Source of the DNA: Deltaproteobacteria bacterium HGW-Deltaproteobacteria-12
GTDB taxonomy: Bacteria > Desulfobacterota > Syntrophia > Syntrophales > Smithellaceae
Length of the DNA: 64,000 nucleotides
NCBI GenBank assembly: GCA_002840565.1
Contig: PHBK01000001.1
Location: 248,001 to 312,000 of the forward strand
Direction of reading: 5' to 3'
Of the stretch, positions 56,374 through 64,000 are shown piece by piece. Position 1 is the first letter of the stretch. The number at the start of each line of letters is the position of its first letter. The notes beneath the pieces were generated by a model. It was not told the origin of the DNA. It saw only the letters and a list, made by a program, of their open reading frames with translations, and ran no database searches. Both the position numbers and the translations under genes were made by a program.

Positions 56374-56676
56374 TTGATGGGTCTTTATCATTTTTTGGGT
56401 TTTGCACTTATAATATTCGCGATTGGCGCAATTGGTTTTTTTGTCCGGAATAACATCATTGTTCTTTTAATGTCGGTAGAACTGATGCTTAACGCGGTCA
56501 ATCTGGTGTTTGTGGCCTTTTCCCGTTATCTCTACGGTATGGAAGGCCAGATCTACGTGTTTTTCATTATGGCCATCGCCGCGGCGGAAGTTGCTGTAGG
56601 GCTGGCCATTGTTGTTTCCTTATTCCGGCTTTTCGGATCACTGGACATAAGCAAAATGAAATTATTGAAGAGATGA
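56374..56676 (+). CDS. nuoK: NADH-quinone oxidoreductase subunit K
   Basis: A 100-residue membrane subunit (ND4L type) with the conserved acidic helix MSVELMLNAVNLVFVAF and IAAAEVAVGLAIVV. Usual length. Confidence 0.95.
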   Translation: MMGLYHFLGFALIIFAIGAIGFFVRNNIIVLLMSVELMLNAVNLVFVAFSRYLYGMEGQIYVFFIMAIAAAEVAVGLAIVVSLFRLFGSLDISKMKLLKR

Positions 56677-56677
56677 T

Positions 56678-58588
56678 ATGCAATTAATATTTTTACTTAT
56701 CGCCCTGCCTCTGCTGGGTGCTTTAATCAACACTGCCGGAATAAAACATTTCCGCGAAAAGATTACCGCGACAGTCGCCTGCGGTTTTGTCGGGATTTCG
56801 CTTCTCTATGCGCTGGTCCTTTTTTACCGGATGCTTTCGTTACCACCTGCCCAGCAGATATATACTTCTTCTTTATATCAATGGTTTGCCGCCGACGCGT
56901 TGCAGGTAAATGTTGGATTTCTGCTCGATCCGTTGTCCATGGTTATGGTCCTGGTAATTCTGTTTATCGGCTTTCTTATCCATATTTATTCCGCAGGCTA
57001 TATGAAGGGCGATCCCGGATTTAACAGGTATTTTATCTACCTGAATCTGTTTATCTTCTTTATGCTGATTCTGGTGCTGGCCGATAATCTGCTTTTGGCT
57101 TTCGTCGGATGGGAAGGAGTGGGTTTATGTTCCTATCTGCTCATTGGCTTCTGGCATGAAAAAAAATCGGCTGCCGACGCCGGACGCAAGGCATTTATCG
57201 TCAACCGTATCGGTGACGCCGGTTTTATTCTGGGCATATTGCTGATTATCGTAACTTTCGGGACAGTCAATTATCTGGAGCTCAAATCATTGCTGGCGGG
57301 GCAGCACGGAGTTACGGTCGGTGTAATCGGAACAATATCAATCCTTCTGTTGATCGGCGCCATGGGCAAGTCAGCTCAGTTTCCCCTTCATGTCTGGCTG
57401 CCCGATGCTATGGAAGGACCGACACCGGTCTCCGCTCTGATTCACGCCGCGACGATGGTTAATGCCGGTGTTTATCTTTTGTGCCGTATCAGTCCCTTTC
57501 TTCAGCAGGCGCCTTTTGTGCTGCCGATTATTGCCGCCGTCGGCTTGACGACGGCTGTTTATGCGGCTCTTTGCGCTTTTCAGCAGAAGGATATCAAACG
57601 TGTTCTGGCCTATTCCACAATAAGCCAGATAGGGTTCATGTTTGTCGCTGTCGGTTGCGGTATATATATGGCGGGAATATTCCACCTGACGGCGCATGGA
57701 ATATTTAAAGGCCTGCTCTTTCTGGGCGCCGGGGCGGTTATCCACGCTCTGCACGGGGAACAGGATATGAATAAGATGGGCGGACTTAATTTTCGTCTGC
57801 CGGTCGTGTCGAAAACATTCCTTATTGGTCTTTTGGCACTGGGCGGAATTTTCCCTCTCTCCGGTTTTTTCAGCAAAGATGCCATTCTCTGGGGAATATT
57901 TGACACCTATGGATCGTTACCATGGCTGATCGGATTTGGCGGAGCACTGGTTACGGCAATCTACTGCGGCAAATTATACGGCCTGGCTTTTTCCGGCGAG
58001 AGCACTTCCTCCGAAAAGCTGCATCTGCCGGGGAGAATAATGACCTATCCTTTGATTATTCTGGCCTTTTGCGCCGTCTTTCTGGGAATACTGGGATTGC
58101 CCCTTTTGACCAAGATGACTTATTTTGCTGATTTTCTCCAGCCGTCTTTTGCCGGTGTTGAAAATATCCTTGAGGAGGCAGGCTTCACGGCGCATATGCA
58201 GGAACTGATCCTGATGTTGATTGCCGGGATCAGTGTCATCCTGGTTATCCGGCGCTCAGCCCTGCTGTTCGCCAGAAACAGAGCGGAAACAGTCTCCCGC
58301 GAACAAGCTCATCCTCAGGCGGTGGCTTTTCTGGCTAACGGCTTCTGGATGGATAAGCTCTACGATATTATCTTTGTCCGGCCATTTGCCTTTCTCTGCC
58401 GGTGGTGTGCCGTATTCATTGACCAGAAGCTGGTGGACGGCATTGTTAATGGCCTCGGTAATGTTTCGCTGAGTGCCGGTCTCAGCGTTGCCAAATTACA
58501 GACCGGTTATTTGCGTTCTTATGCCGGCTCGATTGTTCTGGGCATATTTATTTTTACGGGTATTGTTATCTGGTTTCTTAAAGGATAG
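56678..58588 (+). CDS. nuoL: NADH-quinone oxidoreductase subunit L
   Basis: A 636-residue antiporter-like membrane subunit (ND5 type) that pumps ions. It has VGWEGVGLCSYLLIGFW, the proton-channel lysine region (GKSAQFPLHVWLPDAMEGPT) and FLGAGAVIHALHGEQDM. One base follows the nuoK stop. The coupling ion (H+ or Na+) is not decided by the sequence. Confidence 0.95.
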   Translation: MQLIFLLIALPLLGALINTAGIKHFREKITATVACGFVGISLLYALVLFYRMLSLPPAQQIYTSSLYQWFAADALQVNVGFLLDPLSMVMVLVILFIGFLIHIYSAGYMKGDPGFNRYFIYLNLFIFFMLILVLADNLLLAFVGWEGVGLCSYLLIGFWHEKKSAADAGRKAFIVNRIGDAGFILGILLIIVTFGTVNYLELKSLLAGQHGVTVGVIGTISILLLIGAMGKSAQFPLHVWLPDAMEGPTPVSALIHAATMVNAGVYLLCRISPFLQQAPFVLPIIAAVGLTTAVYAALCAFQQKDIKRVLAYSTISQIGFMFVAVGCGIYMAGIFHLTAHGIFKGLLFLGAGAVIHALHGEQDMNKMGGLNFRLPVVSKTFLIGLLALGGIFPLSGFFSKDAILWGIFDTYGSLPWLIGFGGALVTAIYCGKLYGLAFSGESTSSEKLHLPGRIMTYPLIILAFCAVFLGILGLPLLTKMTYFADFLQPSFAGVENILEEAGFTAHMQELILMLIAGISVILVIRRSALLFARNRAETVSREQAHPQAVAFLANGFWMDKLYDIIFVRPFAFLCRWCAVFIDQKLVDGIVNGLGNVSLSAGLSVAKLQTGYLRSYAGSIVLGIFIFTGIVIWFLKG

Positions 58589-58593
58589 TCGCT

Positions 58594-60111
58594 ATGCAAA
58601 TGCATATTCCGTTATTATCAATAATTGTTTTCCTGCCTTTAATCGGCAGCCTTTTTGTGCTTGGTTCCCGCAATAGAACAACCATGCATTATGCGGCTTT
58701 AGTCACCACGCTGGTAACTTTTGCCTTCAGCCTTGTTCCCATCTTTTACTTCAATTCCGAATTGGCAGGTTTTCAGCTGGAAGAATATGTCCCCTGGATT
58801 CCCGCCTGGGGAATTTCCTATCATCTGGGAATTGACGGACTCAGTCTCTTTCTTCTTCCGTTAACCGGATTTTTAAGTGTGCTGGCCGTGCTTGTTTCCT
58901 GGAAGCGCATAGCAGTTAAAGAACGGGCCTACTTTTTTTCCTTCCTGATTCTGGAAACGGGCATGCTGGGCGTCTTCGTTTCTCTGGACACCATTTTATT
59001 TTATGTTTTCTGGGAAGCAATGCTGATTCCGATGTTTCTGATTATCGGCATCTGGGGCAGCGCCAACCGCCGCTATGCCGCCATAAAATTTCTGATTTAC
59101 ACAATGGCGGGAAGCATTTTCATGCTTGTGGCCATGATTGTCATGGCTATTTACACTAAACAGTACGGCGGCCATCTGAGTTTTGACATTACCGTCTGGA
59201 CGCAGCTGAAGTTGCCGGAAAATATTCAATACTGGCTTTTTGCCGCCTTCTTTATTGCTTTTGCCATTAAAGTGCCGATTTTTCCCTTCCACACCTGGTT
59301 GCCCGACGCTCATGTGGAAGCGCCGACGGCAGGCAGCGTTCTGCTGGCGGGCGTTCTGCTGAAGATGGGAGTTTACGGCATCCTGCGGCTTTGTTTTCCC
59401 CTATTCCCCGAAGCTGTACGTTATTTTACTCCGTTAATTATGATTCTCGGTTTAATCGGGGTCATTTATGCGGCTTTTGTGGCCTTTGCCCAAACGGATT
59501 TAAAAAAACTTGTCGCCTATTCCAGCGTCTCCCACATGGGGTTGATAGTAATCGGCATTTTTGCCGCAAATGCGACCGGGATCAAAGGAGGAATCCTCCA
59601 GATGATCAATCACGGACTGAGCACCGGTGCCCTCTTTATCCTCGTTGGCGCGCTCTATGAAAGAACAGGGACGCGCAACATGGAACTAATGGGAGGACTG
59701 GCCCGGCGAGTGCCTGTTCTGGCGGCCTTCTTCATGATAGTTACTCTTTCTTCCATTGGTTTGCCGGGGCTCAACGGATTTATCGGAGAGTTCTTCCTGC
59801 TTCTGGCAGCCTTCCAATTCCAGTGGTGGCTGGGAGCTCTAAGCGCGACAACGATGGTATTGGGAGCCATTTATATGCTGTGGATGTACCAGAGAGTCAT
59901 GTTTGAAAAATCACGCGCTGCTGCCGAAAAGACTTTCGGTGATTTTTCCCGGCGCGAAAATATTGTGATGGTTCCCGTAATCATCATGTTTTTATTTATC
60001 GGTTTTTATCCTTCCTTTTTCCTCGACCGGATGAATAAAATATCTTCAACACTTCTGGCGGACATGAACAGAGGCGCAATTGTGCACACAATATCTGCAG
60101 GTGAAAAATAA
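58594..60111 (+). CDS. nuoM: NADH-quinone oxidoreductase subunit M
   Basis: A 505-residue antiporter-like subunit (ND4 type). It has YHLGIDGLSLFLLPLTGF, FYVFWEAMLIPMFLIIGIWG, and FPFHTWLPDAHVEAPTAGSV. It lies 5 nt after nuoL. The start ATG at 58594 is preceded by AAAGGA. Confidence 0.95.
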   Translation: MQMHIPLLSIIVFLPLIGSLFVLGSRNRTTMHYAALVTTLVTFAFSLVPIFYFNSELAGFQLEEYVPWIPAWGISYHLGIDGLSLFLLPLTGFLSVLAVLVSWKRIAVKERAYFFSFLILETGMLGVFVSLDTILFYVFWEAMLIPMFLIIGIWGSANRRYAAIKFLIYTMAGSIFMLVAMIVMAIYTKQYGGHLSFDITVWTQLKLPENIQYWLFAAFFIAFAIKVPIFPFHTWLPDAHVEAPTAGSVLLAGVLLKMGVYGILRLCFPLFPEAVRYFTPLIMILGLIGVIYAAFVAFAQTDLKKLVAYSSVSHMGLIVIGIFAANATGIKGGILQMINHGLSTGALFILVGALYERTGTRNMELMGGLARRVPVLAAFFMIVTLSSIGLPGLNGFIGEFFLLLAAFQFQWWLGALSATTMVLGAIYMLWMYQRVMFEKSRAAAEKTFGDFSRRENIVMVPVIIMFLFIGFYPSFFLDRMNKISSTLLADMNRGAIVHTISAGEK

Positions 60112-60113
60112 AG

Positions 60114-61550
60114 ATGGCCAACTATCTCCCCTCCGACATTAATACTATCAGCGTTCTGCCGGAAATTGCTTTGCTTGTATTCGGAACGGTTTTTTTATTC
60201 CTGAAAAAAAATACCCCGAAGCTGCCCCGGCTGCTGTCTTCATTATCAATTCTGACGATCTTAGTGCTGCTGATCTTTCTTCCACTTTTCTGGAATAGGG
60301 AAATTATTGGTTTTTCCGGGGCTATTTACCGGAGCAACCCGGCTCTTGTTTTTCAATTTATTATTCTGCTGGCGGCGTTATTAGCCCTGATTTTTTCAGC
60401 TGATTTTCCGGTCGACAATGAGAATCCGGGTGAATATTACTTTCTGATTCTCGTTTGTATTGCCGGTATGAGTCTGATGGTAATTTCCCGTAATTTATTG
60501 ATTGTTTTCTTGGGCATGGAGATTCTTTCACTTGCTCTATACATCCTGACCGGCTTTTTCCGTAAAATTCGGGAAGGTATGGAGGCTGCGATAAAATATT
60601 TTCTTCTTGGCTCATTTTCCTCCGCGGTTTTCCTTTTAGGGCTTGCTTTTATGTACGGAGCAACGGGACAAACACATCTTGATTTCCTTCACCCGGCGAT
60701 CAAGACATCCCTGGACAAACTGCCGCTTCTTTATGTCGGAGTAATCCTGATAATCACCGGTTTAGGTTTCAAGATCGCTGCCGCTCCCTTTCATATGTGG
60801 GCGCCGGATATTTACGAAGGTGCGCCGGCCAGCATTGCCGCGCTACTGTCCGTTGCGCCCAAAATTGCCGCTTTGGCGGTAATTTACAACATAGGCATGG
60901 TGCTGAATCTTTTTACACCCGACGCATTTATTGCCGTAATAATAACCATGTCGGTTGCCAGTATGATCATAGGCAATTTTGCCGCTTTGAAACAATCAAA
61001 TTTAATCCGGATGCTTGCCTATTCCGGCATCGCTCAAGTCGGCTATATTTTAATCAGTCTTACAGCGCTGCCCCAGGGCGGCAGAGCAATGCTGTTTTAT
61101 CTTTTTGTTTATATCTTCATGAACATGGGTGCATTCGGAATTGCAGTTTTACTCACCAGAGAAAAAGGCGGCAAAGTCAGCATTGATGATTTGGTTGGCC
61201 TTGCTTCCAAGAGGCCGCTGCTCGCTTTTGCCATGTCCGTTTTCCTGATTTCACTGGCGGGCGTTCCTCCGACGGGAGGATTTTTTGCCAAGTTTTATGT
61301 TTTCCAGCTTGGCTTGGAAGCCGGCTATCTCTGGGTCGTAATTGTGGCCATTATTGCCACGGTAGTTTCCGTGTACTATTATTTCCGGATAATTGTGTAT
61401 ATGTATATGAGCGAAAATGAAGATCGTTTGTTTATTCGCAGACAAGGGTTCAGCATTGCCCAGGCAGTTCTTATGGTCTGTGCATTGCTGCTTTTGCTGT
61501 TCGGCATAATCTCCGAGCGACTGCTGAATATTGCAAGGATTGTATTATAA
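60114..61550 (+). CDS. nuoN: NADH-quinone oxidoreductase subunit N
   Basis: A 478-residue antiporter-like subunit (ND2 type), last of the operon. It has FLGMEILSLALYILTGFFRK, FKIAAAPFHMWAPDIYEGAP and AGVPPTGGFFAKF. No clear terminator follows. Confidence 0.95.
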   Translation: MANYLPSDINTISVLPEIALLVFGTVFLFLKKNTPKLPRLLSSLSILTILVLLIFLPLFWNREIIGFSGAIYRSNPALVFQFIILLAALLALIFSADFPVDNENPGEYYFLILVCIAGMSLMVISRNLLIVFLGMEILSLALYILTGFFRKIREGMEAAIKYFLLGSFSSAVFLLGLAFMYGATGQTHLDFLHPAIKTSLDKLPLLYVGVILIITGLGFKIAAAPFHMWAPDIYEGAPASIAALLSVAPKIAALAVIYNIGMVLNLFTPDAFIAVIITMSVASMIIGNFAALKQSNLIRMLAYSGIAQVGYILISLTALPQGGRAMLFYLFVYIFMNMGAFGIAVLLTREKGGKVSIDDLVGLASKRPLLAFAMSVFLISLAGVPPTGGFFAKFYVFQLGLEAGYLWVVIVAIIATVVSVYYYFRIIVYMYMSENEDRLFIRRQGFSIAQAVLMVCALLLLLFGIISERLLNIARIVL

Positions 61551-61902
61551 GCTTAATTGGTAGTTTTACTATTATTGACGACCACTCTTCTGTGCGCTAT
61601 AGAACAAAAATATGTGCACTGTATGTCAAGAATGATGCTTAAATGTGACATAAAATAATTTACCTTTTTTTGTAAAGGTGGTAAAATACTGACAGGCAAT
61701 GCGATATTCAGAAGTGCTTATTGTTTTTAGATATTCTGGTTAAGAGCGTTTGCTGGCTCATATAATCTTGCGGATCATAATCCATATCAATCTATAATAA
61801 TGACTGGCCGTAGTTTTTTAATTTATAGAGTTTCTCTACTTTTGGTGTTTGTGATTTTTTTTGCCATTAATCTATTTATGCTGAAGAAAAGAGGTGCACA
61901 TA
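61551..61902. other. Region upstream of the AraC gene, 352 bp
   Basis: No gene. It contains one copy (61604-61637) of a 34-nt repeat that recurs upstream of the ABC permease. The AraC ribosome site AGAGGTG is at 61890-61896. Confidence 0.45.
61604..61637 (+). promoter_or_regulatory. Operator-like repeat upstream of the AraC gene, copy 1
   Basis: It shares 27 of 34 positions with 63171-63204, including ACAAAA, TGCAC, GTA, GTCAAGAA and ATG in the same spacing. It lies about 270 nt before the AraC ATG. AraC proteins bind direct asymmetric repeats of this sort. Confidence 0.55.
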
Positions 61903-62862
61903 ATGAAAACCGTTTTTTCCACCATGAATTTAGAGCCAAAAAAGCGTTTTTCCGCATGGCAGGAAGCTATATGTGAACACTACTTAAAAGTTGATGTCAA
62001 CAGTCCCGATCGAGATAATTATGAGGGCTTTATCAGCAAATCAGTTGTTGGGCCTGCTGCGGTGAGTGATGTTTTTCTATCACCTCAGGATATCGTGAGA
62101 AATCGCCAACACATTGCCCATTTGGATAAAGATTGCTTCTATGTTACATTCCCCTCCAGCGGATCAATTGTTGTGGAGCAAAACGGCCAAAGACAGGTTT
62201 CCACGCTGGGCACGGCGGTGCTATTCGATACGACGCTGCCCTACCGATTGCGGTGCCGCGATTTTCATCAGGCGATGTATGTTGAAATGCCGCGGTCAAT
62301 GTTAATCGATAGATGTCCGGCGGATAAACTATCGAAAGTCCTCGCTTTGAATTTTGCCGATGGCTTGGGGTGGGCTTTATCAACATTCTGCGGCTTAATT
62401 GCCGCCGATTCCGAGTCATTGGCTCCCGGAATAGCGACGCACGTGGTCAGTGAAATTGCTGATCTTCTGGCTTTATATATAGATTCCGAATCTGCCCGCA
62501 AGCCGGTTGACGAAAAGCTATCCTGCAAATTCCGTCTTCAGTCCCTGAAAACATATATAATCAGCAGACTTGATGATCCTGATTTAACTCCCGGTATTAT
62601 TGCCAGGGAGAACGGAATTTCGCTGCGCTATCTGCATTACTTATTCAAAGTTGGCGGTACATCAGTTTCGGAGTGGATTCGTGAGCAGAGATTGAAGAGA
62701 TGTCACCAAAAGCTCACCAGCGCTAAATTTGAAGGAGAGTCAATCACAGCTATTGCCTTCTCTTTGGGATTCAATAGTTCTTCTCATTTCACCCGGTTGT
62801 TTAAGCAAAAATTCGGCATGACACCGCGATTCGCCCGGCATATAATTGAGCAAAATGAATGA
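61903..62862 (+). CDS. AraC-family transcriptional regulator
   Basis: A 319-residue regulator with an N-terminal AraC_binding_2-type domain (about 1-190; FYVTFPSSGSIVVEQNGQRQ) and a C-terminal double helix-turn-helix (SLKTYIISRLDDPDLTPGII; ITAIAFSLGFNSSSHFTRLF; KFGMTPRFAR). The ATG at 61903 follows AGAGGTG at 7-nt spacing. A GTG at 61894 would overlap that ribosome site. It lies upstream of a sugar-type transport permease and of a repeat shared with the region before that permease, so it likely controls the transporter. The inducer is unknown. Confidence 0.92.
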   Translation: MKTVFSTMNLEPKKRFSAWQEAICEHYLKVDVNSPDRDNYEGFISKSVVGPAAVSDVFLSPQDIVRNRQHIAHLDKDCFYVTFPSSGSIVVEQNGQRQVSTLGTAVLFDTTLPYRLRCRDFHQAMYVEMPRSMLIDRCPADKLSKVLALNFADGLGWALSTFCGLIAADSESLAPGIATHVVSEIADLLALYIDSESARKPVDEKLSCKFRLQSLKTYIISRLDDPDLTPGIIARENGISLRYLHYLFKVGGTSVSEWIREQRLKRCHQKLTSAKFEGESITAIAFSLGFNSSSHFTRLFKQKFGMTPRFARHIIEQNE

Positions 62863-62867
62863 ATTCA

Positions 62868-63128
62868 TCAATTTGCATGTCTGAAAGTCAAGACAAGGAT
62901 AATTGAAATTTCATATTTCATGTTATGCCGCCATTCCCTTCGCCCTTCGATATCTTCAATGATCCGCAATATCTGATCCCGTGCGAGACGAGTGTTAATT
63001 CTCCGCGAGCTTGCTCGCGCTATAATGACGTCCATTTCATACCTCGACAGCGAGCCCGCAAGGCGGTTCATTAATTTGTACATCAGATCTTCTCTACTGC
63101 CGCAATTCCGCAGATCAACATAAATCAA
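62868..63128 (-). CDS. Doubtful small ORF, hypothetical
   Basis: An 86-codon frame from a TTG at 63128. The first part (YVDLRNCGSREDLMYKLMNR) has a faint barstar-like pattern, but the rest has no family features, and no ribosome site is seen. It also contains the palindrome CGCGAGC-TT-GCTCGCG (63004-63019). Either a small protein, or noncoding. Listed only because the interval is otherwise empty. Confidence 0.2.
   Translation of the reverse strand: MIYVDLRNCGSREDLMYKLMNRLAGSLSRYEMDVIIARASSRRINTRLARDQILRIIEDIEGRREWRHNMKYEISIILVLTFRHAN
63004..63019. other. Perfect GC-rich palindrome
   Basis: CGCGAGC-TT-GCTCGCG, a 7-bp stem with a 2-nt centre, in the AraC to permease gap. Possibly a hairpin or a binding site, but unexplained. 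Confidence 0.4.
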
Positions 63129-63170
63129 TTACGAATGGCTTTTCCAACTTTCCGCCCCCTGCACTAAAAG

Positions 63171-63204
63171 ACAAAAGTTTATGCACAGTAAGTCAAGAAA
63201 CATG
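63171..63204 (+). promoter_or_regulatory. Operator-like repeat upstream of the ABC permease, copy 2
   Basis: Matches 61604-61637 at 27 of 34 positions with the same spacing. It lies 108 nt upstream of the permease start, a usual distance for AraC-type activation. Confidence 0.55.
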
Positions 63205-63311
63205 TTCGACGCTGGTATATATAACCGCATAATAATTCAATTGTCACAGGCACCCGGGCAAGCGACTGCTTGCGAAACCTAATTGGAACAAAGTCAGAGA
63301 GTTAGGAAATC

Positions 63312-64000
63312 ATGATATTGAATAAACTTTCACAAGAGAAAATCGTTATGGGGATTGCGGCGGCGCTTTTTATAGCATTCTCAGTTACGCTGAAGGGTTT
63401 TTTTGTATCCGAGAATCTGTTTGCGCTTGTTCGGAATGTTTCAACACTGGGGATTCTCGCCACGGCCATGGCCCTTGTGGTTCTCGGCCGGGGAATTGAC
63501 CTTTCGATTGTTTCTACGATGGCGATGTCCACTGCCTGGGCTTTTTATCTTGCCGGACATGGTTTTTCCATTGAAACCGCTTTGATTATGGGGCTTTGTT
63601 TTGCGCTGCTGTTTGGCCTGATCAATGGATTGATTATTGCCTATGCGGAGATTCCGGCAATCTTTTGCACCCTGGCAATGGGAATCTTTGTTTTTGGTTT
63701 CGTCAGGCTCAATCTGATCGATTTTGAAGTTGTTTATATGCCGACAAATGCTTCCGGGATTACCTGGATAGCAAACAAATATGTTTTCGGTTTTATACCC
63801 ATGCCGGTGATATTTTTTATCAGTGTTTTGGCCTTAGCCACTCTTTTTCTGAAGTTCACAAGACCAGGCCAACAAATCTACTCAATCGGCGATAACCTGG
63901 AGGCATCTCGTATAGTTGGAATACCGGTGCGTCCGATAATAGTGCTGCAGTATACGCTGTCTTCTTTTCTTGGTTACATAGCGGGAATTATTGCGGCCAT
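63312..64000 (+). CDS. Sugar-type ABC transporter permease, RbsC-like (partial)
   Basis: The first 229 residues of a membrane permease that runs off the right edge. It has several membrane helices and the family motif LVVLGRGIDLSIVSTMAMST, with FGLINGLIIAYAEIPAIFCTLAMG and QIYSIGDNLEASRIVGIPV, as in ribose/branched-sugar (RbsC-type) permeases. The ATG at 63312 follows AGGAA. It begins a transporter operon, probably controlled by the AraC gene upstream. The substrate is not determined. Confidence 0.9.
   Translation, partial: MILNKLSQEKIVMGIAAALFIAFSVTLKGFFVSENLFALVRNVSTLGILATAMALVVLGRGIDLSIVSTMAMSTAWAFYLAGHGFSIETALIMGLCFALLFGLINGLIIAYAEIPAIFCTLAMGIFVFGFVRLNLIDFEVVYMPTNASGITWIANKYVFGFIPMPVIFFISVLALATLFLKFTRPGQQIYSIGDNLEASRIVGIPVRPIIVLQYTLSSFLGYIAGIIAA

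Overview
The window looks like the chromosome of a strictly anaerobic bacterium of the former Deltaproteobacteria (Desulfobacterota), most like the syntrophic Syntrophus/Smithella group. This is inferred from gene content only: a propionyl-CoA synthetase, a selenocysteine-containing MvhD, a flavin oxidoreductase/heterodisulfide reductase (Flx-Hdr) operon, a 14-subunit complex I with hydrogenase-like NADH modules, sigma-54 activators, and a dnaG-rpoD block. No 16S gene is present, so the taxonomy is not proven. There is no CRISPR array, prophage or intact insertion sequence.

Layout. 1-5 kb: end of an FAD oxidoreductase, exonuclease III, a DUF484 protein, a GntR/UTRA regulator with a palindromic operator, and prpE. 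4.6-11.5 kb: a small membrane protein, a DUF493 protein, ileS-lspA, trkH-trkA. 11.7-15.1 kb: hisI-hisG-hisB-lipoprotein-hisA. 15-21.6 kb: HIT protein, yqeY, dnaG, rpoD, a CAU tRNA, a zinc-ribbon protein, rnhA and the RNase P RNA. 21.6-26.7 kb (minus strand): an F0 c-subunit gene without its usual a-subunit, a Cache-domain membrane protein, a second member of the small membrane family, an AtpZ/AtpI-like gene and ppsA. 27.3-32.3 kb: a 59-residue membrane peptide, a PAS histidine kinase, its NtrC-type regulator and engB. 32.5-41.9 kb: the Flx-Hdr operon. 42-46.4 kb: glnS, an AAA/DUF4143 ATPase and an orphan NtrC-type regulator. 46.9-61.6 kb: the complete nuo operon. 61.9-64 kb: an AraC regulator and the start of a sugar-type ABC permease.

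How the parts fit. The Flx-Hdr operon (HdrA fusion, selenoprotein MvhD, HdrB, HdrC, three Flx-like subunits) should exchange electrons between NAD(P)H, ferredoxin and a thiol/disulfide or other low-potential carrier by flavin-based bifurcation. The nuo operon couples NADH, or possibly ferredoxin, oxidation to ion pumping. It is preceded by a well-formed sigma-54 promoter with upstream TTTCA-N3-TGAAA-like sites, and by a divergently transcribed NtrC-type gene likely to control it.

Most unusual points: (1) an in-frame TGA in mvhD replacing the first Cys of its CHPGxCHY motif, followed by a SECIS-like hairpin; (2) an RpoD that ends without a recognisable region 4.2; (3) the solitary atpE-Cache-small membrane protein cluster and a paralogous small membrane family found at two loci; (4) the sigma-54 architecture upstream of nuo; (5) a structured dispersed repeat just upstream of both lspA and nuoA; (6) a 34-nt operator-like repeat upstream of both the AraC gene and the adjacent transporter.
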